Of a DNA stretch of 10,929 nt, positions 7,037 to 10,929 are shown in pieces. Every line of letters begins with the position of its first letter. The stretch's first letter is position 1. The stretch is from Prevotella sp. CAG:485 (lineage in GTDB: Bacteria; Bacteroidota; Bacteroidia; Bacteroidales; Muribaculaceae), in assembly GCA_000437495.1 (NCBI GenBank), contig FR897888.1, positions 29,960 to 40,888 of the forward strand. The letters run 5' to 3'. The position numbers were made by a program, and so were the translations under genes. The notes beneath the pieces were generated by a model that saw only the letters and a program-made list of their open reading frames with translations, was not told the DNA's origin and searched no databases.

Positions 7037-8365
7037 CTATTTCTTAGGAGGCACCGTGGTGAAGCTGTAAGCGAAGCCGAAGCTGAGAATCTCTTTAAGC
7101 ATCCACTTCTTCCAGCCTTTGCTTTTACCGGGCGCCGAGGTATCGTATCGGCCGTGCAGATACACTTGCGTCGACAGAAAGCGGTTGATGGTGAAATTGA
7201 ACGTATGCTCCCAGTCGCCGGTGAAATAGTCGTAATCGCTGAAGAGATAGAGTCGCTGCCTCCAGCTGATGTTGGGAGCTAACTGCCAGGTCATTGTCAG
7301 CTCGGCATTCGAACCTATCTCGCTACTGCTCTTGCGGCCTGCCTTGATGTTGAAAAGGGTCGGGTCAATGTTGCTGTCGATGCATGTTTTCAGGTTATAC
7401 GACACCGGGGCAATGGAGGTCTGAAAGACTATCTTGCGCCGTTTGTCTTCCTTCTTGTATGTCATACCCAGGCCGAGGTTCAGCTCACCGGGCGACAGGA
7501 ACGAGGCTTTGCGCTCTTTGCTGTTCGAGGCGTAGTTGTTGAGCAGCTGAGTCTTGAACAGAAACGAGAAGCTGTAGTACCAGTGGCGGAAGGCTTTTAG
7601 ACCGGCCGTGAGGTTATACTGGAACAAATCCTCGGATATGGCATACTTATGCTCCTCGTCGTGAGGCGTGGAATATAATCCGAGCTTATACTGCAAGTTG
7701 CTTTCCAACAGCAGGTTAGGATGATAATTCTGGTTCAGCTTCACGTTCCAGCGGGCGTTTGCCAGCACCGTAAGACTGTTGTCGCCGCCCTGATACCAGT
7801 TGGGCGACAAGTATGCCTGCGAGAACTGCATGCCGAAGTCCATGATATGCAGCCAATGGCGGGGTTTTATCACCTCTTCGGGGGTTGACGTCATGCTCGG
7901 CAGGGCTTCGGGTATCGACTCCATGGCGGGCATCACCGGGGCTTCTGTGATAGGGGCCAGTTCGGGCGGGTCGGGCAGCTCCCAGGCAAAATAGTCTATG
8001 CTGTGCGCCGGACCGGTCATCAGGCGCTGTTGCAGATAACGCGATGCCCTCCACCGGGCGGTGGCCTCACCGAGCCATTGCGGATTCAGCAGCGAGTCGG
8101 CAAAAAGGGGTTTGCGCACAGGCATCACCGTGGTCGGCACGGAAAGCCGCAGCAGGGGTTGCGAGTCATACACAGCCTCCGTATAAATCAGAGGTGAGAC
8201 GGGCAGCGACGGCGCCGTGTCGGTATACACAAACTGCGGCAGCCGCTCCAATATCAGCTGCGATTCTATGTTGACGACCGTGTCGGGCAACACTCCGGCA
8301 GGCAAAGCGGCCGCGCCCATGGCATATACCGTGAGCGCCGCCGCTGTAGTCAGTAATTTTTTCAT
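7037..8365 (-). CDS. DUF3078-family outer-membrane beta-barrel protein
   Basis: A 442-residue exported protein with a signal peptide (about 1-20, MKKLLTTAAALTVYAMGAAA). A non-barrel region follows (about 21-128), then a proline- and glutamate-rich linker (about 129-168). From about residue 172 to the end it shows alternating aromatic/hydrophobic beta strands typical of Bacteroidetes outer-membrane barrels. The segment FSQAYLSPNWYQGGDNSL (181-198) is the DUF3078 signature as I recall it, and later strands (LHIMDFGMQFS, LELTMTW-like, EHTFNFTINRF, ILSFGFAYSF) fit a closed barrel ending near the C-terminus. No function is established for the family. The ATG at 8365 is 15 nt after the stop of the S41 protease gene, so the two are probably one operon. 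It may be a substrate or partner of that protease, but that is inference. Confidence 0.75.
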   Translation of the reverse strand: MKKLLTTAAALTVYAMGAAALPAGVLPDTVVNIESQLILERLPQFVYTDTAPSLPVSPLIYTEAVYDSQPLLRLSVPTTVMPVRKPLFADSLLNPQWLGEATARWRASRYLQQRLMTGPAHSIDYFAWELPDPPELAPITEAPVMPAMESIPEALPSMTSTPEEVIKPRHWLHIMDFGMQFSQAYLSPNWYQGGDNSLTVLANARWNVKLNQNYHPNLLLESNLQYKLGLYSTPHDEEHKYAISEDLFQYNLTAGLKAFRHWYYSFSFLFKTQLLNNYASNSKERKASFLSPGELNLGLGMTYKKEDKRRKIVFQTSIAPVSYNLKTCIDSNIDPTLFNIKAGRKSSSEIGSNAELTMTWQLAPNISWRQRLYLFSDYDYFTGDWEHTFNFTINRFLSTQVYLHGRYDTSAPGKSKGWKKWMLKEILSFGFAYSFTTVPPKK

Positions 8366-8380
8366 GGCTTGCTATGCACC

Positions 8381-10006
8381 TCAGAGGTCTATAAGCTCCG
8401 GACGCTTCAGCTTGGCATCATATTCATCGGTGGTAATCAGCTTCAGCGCCGCCTTGTAGATGTCGTTGTTTGAGTTCAGAATCCTGTAGAAGAGATTGTC
8501 GTCGCCATAGACGTCGCGGGCTATGATGGCCTTGATGACGTTTTTGATGGTCGGCTCCGACCGTTTCAGCATCTCAGGCTTAGGCTCTATGCCCTCTTTT
8601 TTAGCCATTTCCACAAGCTCGTTTATCATAGCCTGGGTGATGTTGAAGCGCTGCTCAAAGGCGTTGGCATCCTTGTATTCAGCCTTTATCTTCTTGCGGT
8701 TGGTGTCGGTGTAGCGTATGGCGAACTGGTTAATCAGCCCTTTGGCATTCAGGTCTCTGTAATAGTCGGAATAGAAAGTAGTGTCGAGGGGCACAAAGAC
8801 GTCGGGGGTGATGCCGCCGCCTCCGTATATGGGACGTCCAAGCTTCAGGGTATGCACCTTCAGTGAATCGGCATAATGAATGGAATCGGCATGCTGCAGC
8901 TCGCCCTGGTTATAGCGTGTGATGATGTCTTTGGCATACTCATCGCGGTTTCCTTTGGTGTAGGGTTTCTGAATGTCGCGGCCCGTGGGGGTGTAATAGT
9001 GCGCTATCGTCAGGCGAATCATAGAGCCGTCGGGGAAGGGGAAGGGCCTCTGTACCAGGCCTTTGCCGAAGGAGCGGCGCCCCACGGTGAGACCGCGGTC
9101 CCAGTCCTGCACAGCTCCCGACAGAATCTCGCTTGCCGAGGCCGAATACTGATTTATCATCACCACAAGCCTGCCTTTGCCAAACAGGGGAAGAAGGGCT
9201 TTGGGGTTGGCTTTGATGTCCTGACGGCGCGAGTTTTCGCCTTCGGTATACACGGTCAGCGAACCGGGAGTAAGCATCTCGCCCAACAACGCAGTTGCGG
9301 CACTGAGATAGCCGCCGCCGTTGTCGGTGAGGTCGAGTATCAGATTCTCCATGCCCTGCTTGCGCAGTTTCTTCACTGCCTCGCGGAACTCATCGGGAGT
9401 GGTGGCGGCAAACTTGTTGAGCCTTATGTAACCGGTTTTGTCGTCGGCCATATAGGCGGCGTCAACACTGTGGATGGGTATCTCGGCGCGCGTCACCACA
9501 AAGTCTATGAACTGGTCGGCTTTGCCGGCGTTGCGGCGCAGCACACGCAGCTTCACTTTGGTGCCTTTGGGGCCGCGAAGCTTCTTCATAATCTTTGAGG
9601 TGGAAATCTTCACCCCGGCAATCGACGTGTCGTTGACAGCTATCACACGGTCACCGGGAAGTATGCCCACGCGCTCCGACGGGCCGCCGCTGATTACCTG
9701 AAGCACATAGAGGGTGTCCTGATTCAGATTATAGCTGATGCCTATGCCCGAGAAGGAGCCTTCCAGCGGCTCGTTCATGGCTTTTGTCTCTTCGGGATTG
9801 CTGTAAGAGGAGTGCGGGTCAAGCTCTTTGAGCATACCCACTATGGCGGCCTCCACTATCTTGTCTTCGTTCACCGTGTCAACATAATAGTTGGCCACCA
9901 GGCTTTCGGCCACACGCAGTTTGTCGTTGGGCGAAAGGGGCGAACGGGCCACACTTATCACAAGGCCTGCGGCGAGTGCCGTCAGCACTATGAGTATTTT
10001 CTTCAT
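8381..10006 (-). CDS. S41A carboxy-terminal processing protease (CtpA/Prc family) with PDZ domain
   Basis: A 541-residue periplasmic serine protease that trims or degrades proteins from their C-termini. An N-terminal signal or anchor segment (about 4-20, ILIVLTALAAGLVISVA) precedes a helical part that includes DPHSSY (63-68), then a PDZ domain (about 82-172; GSFSGIGI, GGPSERVGILPGDRVIAVN). The S41 core spans about 185-405: GYIRLNKF, LILDLTDNGGG (222-232), and SASASEILSGAVQD. By spacing against Prc (Ser, +11 Asp, +25 Lys) and CtpB (Ser, +25 Lys, +29 Gln), the catalytic residues are S290, D301, K315 (SFGKG) and Q319; all are present, so it should be active. A C-terminal extension of about 130 residues (410-541) is charged and helical. 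The start is the ATG at 10006. It lies 100 nt after coaD and 15 nt before the DUF3078 gene. Confidence 0.93.
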   Translation of the reverse strand: MKKILIVLTALAAGLVISVARSPLSPNDKLRVAESLVANYYVDTVNEDKIVEAAIVGMLKELDPHSSYSNPEETKAMNEPLEGSFSGIGISYNLNQDTLYVLQVISGGPSERVGILPGDRVIAVNDTSIAGVKISTSKIMKKLRGPKGTKVKLRVLRRNAGKADQFIDFVVTRAEIPIHSVDAAYMADDKTGYIRLNKFAATTPDEFREAVKKLRKQGMENLILDLTDNGGGYLSAATALLGEMLTPGSLTVYTEGENSRRQDIKANPKALLPLFGKGRLVVMINQYSASASEILSGAVQDWDRGLTVGRRSFGKGLVQRPFPFPDGSMIRLTIAHYYTPTGRDIQKPYTKGNRDEYAKDIITRYNQGELQHADSIHYADSLKVHTLKLGRPIYGGGGITPDVFVPLDTTFYSDYYRDLNAKGLINQFAIRYTDTNRKKIKAEYKDANAFEQRFNITQAMINELVEMAKKEGIEPKPEMLKRSEPTIKNVIKAIIARDVYGDDNLFYRILNSNNDIYKAALKLITTDEYDAKLKRPELIDL

Positions 10007-10106
10007 ATAGGGTTTTCTCGATTGTATCTGTTAAACTAACGTATCAGCGTCGCTCTGTGGTATATGGTGCTGTATCAACACCGGGGGTTTTTACGTCAGC
10101 TCCCTG
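10007..10106 (-). other. Intergenic spacer between coaD and the S41 protease gene
   Basis: A 100-nt noncoding gap. It holds three GATAC words on the minus strand (around 10076-10072, 10045-10041 and 10028-10024), with a fourth just inside the end of coaD (around 10118-10114). ATACGTTA (10044-10037) is only a one-mismatch match to the Bacteroidetes -7 element (TACGTTAG), and no TTTG sits at the right distance upstream. I see no hairpin terminator after coaD, so readthrough from parE-coaD into the protease gene is possible. Confidence 0.4.
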
Positions 10107-10565
10107 CTATTCTGTATCAGACGCTGCCGTGCAGCCTGGCAACGAGCGGCCGTGAGCGGCGAGGTCGCGCAGCAGCGTCGACGAGATGCAGGCCAGTTCG
10201 GGGCGCGCCGGGAGTATCACTGTGTCGAGGTCGGGGTCGAGCAGCCTGTTGGCGTCGGCTATGTTGCGCTCATACTCAAAGTCCACACCCGAACGGGCGC
10301 CGCGCAACAGACAGCAGGCTCCGGCCTCTCGGGCAGCTTCCACAGTGAGGTTGCTGTAAAGCATGACGCTGACGCGAGGCTCTTCGGCATATCGTTTCGC
10401 GATATCCTGCAGCCGCCGGCGTGCCGTGTCCATGCTGCCGGGTTTTTCATTGTTCACGCCTATGCCAATCACAATCTTGTGAAAAAGGCGCAGTCCGCGC
10501 TCCACAATGTCGGCGTGCCCCGGGGTGAAGGGGTTGAAACTGCCTGCAAAGAAAGCTGTCCGCAT
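10107..10565 (-). CDS. coaD: Pantetheine-phosphate adenylyltransferase (PPAT)
   Basis: This enzyme transfers AMP from ATP to 4'-phosphopantetheine, giving dephospho-CoA and pyrophosphate, the penultimate step of coenzyme A synthesis in the cytoplasm. The 152-residue length is normal for bacterial CoaD. The nucleotidyltransferase signature is complete: GSFNPFTPGH (8-17) with H17 of the TxGH motif, K41 (NNEKP), LLRGARSGVDFEYERN (86-101) with R88, and ISST (127-130). These sit within a residue or so of E. coli CoaD positions (H18, K42, R88). The start codon is the ATG at 10565, 35 nt after the parE stop, with an AT-rich leader and no Shine-Dalgarno sequence. The last ten residues (PGCTAASDTE) look non-conserved. 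The GSFNP variant replaces the more usual GSFDP or GTFDP, which should not abolish activity. Confidence 0.95.
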   Translation of the reverse strand: MRTAFFAGSFNPFTPGHADIVERGLRLFHKIVIGIGVNNEKPGSMDTARRRLQDIAKRYAEEPRVSVMLYSNLTVEAAREAGACCLLRGARSGVDFEYERNIADANRLLDPDLDTVILPARPELACISSTLLRDLAAHGRSLPGCTAASDTE

Positions 10566-10600
10566 ATTTCTGTATTAATAACGATGTCGGCGGGAAGGTG

Positions 10601-10929
10601 TTACACCTCCTCGCGCAGATTGTCAATGATAAAGTTCTGCCTGTCGGGCGTATTCTTGCCCATATAGAATTCCAGCAGGCGGTCAACGGGGTCTCCGGGA
10701 TGAATCTTCACCTGGTCAAGACGCATATTCTCGCCGATGAAATCGGCAAATTCCTCCTGGTTTATCTCACCCAAGCCTTTGAAGCGTGTTATCACGGCGT
10801 TGTCGCCTAATTTGGCAATAGCCTTGAGGCGTTCCTCCTCGCTGTAACAATAAGTGGCGCCGGTGTCACCGCCGCGGCGTGTCTTCACTCGCTTCTCCTT
10901 GCGTTTGTCGCGCACGCGGAAGAGCGGGG
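10601..10929 (-). CDS. parE: DNA topoisomerase IV subunit B (ParE), C-terminal part
   Basis: Only the last 109 codons are in the window, ending at TAA (10603-10601); the frame stays open to the window edge and continues upstream, so the GTG inside it at 10915 is not the real start. The visible part is the end of the TOPRIM/C-terminal region of a type IIA topoisomerase ATPase subunit: PLFRVRDK, YCYSEEERLKAI, ITRFKGLGEINQEEFADFIG, LLEFYMGKNTPDRQNFIIDNL. Topoisomerase IV decatenates daughter chromosomes and relaxes supercoils using ATP. The RFKGLGEI...EF...FIG form and the MGKNTPDRQ.FII ending fit Bacteroidetes ParE better than GyrB, which usually reads RYKGLGEMN...QLWETT. A GyrB assignment is less likely but cannot be fully excluded from the tail alone. 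Confidence 0.87.
   Translation of the reverse strand, partial: PLFRVRDKRKEKRVKTRRGGDTGATYCYSEEERLKAIAKLGDNAVITRFKGLGEINQEEFADFIGENMRLDQVKIHPGDPVDRLLEFYMGKNTPDRQNFIIDNLREEV

Noticed and set aside
8876..9598. 240-codon open frame on the plus strand inside the S41 protease gene
   Set aside because: It lies fully antisense to an intact protease with complete catalytic residues; no domain or start signal supports it.
10913..10915. GTG as a start for a short protein ending at 10601
   Set aside because: The frame is open to the window edge and the residues upstream (PLFR) continue the ParE family pattern, so this is an internal codon.

Overview
The window reads as a stretch of chromosome from a member of the Bacteroidales, probably a gut lineage such as the Muribaculaceae; the family-level guess is weak. 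Support comes from a PorU-type C25 sortase, a DUF3078 outer-membrane barrel protein, a topoisomerase IV ParE tail with the Bacteroidetes-style FKGLGE ending, a textbook Bacteroidetes promoter (TTTG, 20 nt, TAACTTTG), and the lack of Shine-Dalgarno sequences before the starts. Base composition looks balanced to slightly GC-rich, higher than typical Bacteroides (judged by eye, not counted). Every gene I accept is on the minus strand, so transcription runs from high to low coordinates.

In transcription order: (i) 10929-10107 holds the C-terminal 109 codons of parE followed by coaD, which makes dephospho-CoA. (ii) After a 100-nt gap, 10006-7037 holds an S41 C-terminal processing protease and, 15 nt later, a DUF3078 outer-membrane barrel protein, so these two are probably cotranscribed. 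(iii) A 180-nt spacer carries a purine-rich tandem repeat with a 29-bp period and then a clear promoter for a membrane-anchored GH25 lysozyme (6856-5960). (iv) A 192-nt spacer with TTGA words repeated about every 12 bp leads into a very tight three-gene unit: porU (5767-2309), a degenerate fumarylacetoacetate-hydrolase-family protein (2300-1698, 8 nt after porU) and a second PorU-like C25 protein (starting at 1701, overlapping by 4 nt as ATGA and running off the window at base 1).

Functionally this is an envelope-centred region: surface-protein sorting (PorU and its paralogue), periplasmic proteolysis (S41), an outer-membrane barrel and peptidoglycan cleavage (GH25), next to two housekeeping genes. 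The part most worth a second look is the porU / dead-FAH / porU-like unit. The middle gene keeps the FAH fold signature, but all three expected metal ligands and the TGTP signature appear to be replaced, which points to a pseudoenzyme locked between two sortase-like proteins. No tRNA, rRNA, CRISPR array, insertion sequence or phage gene was seen.
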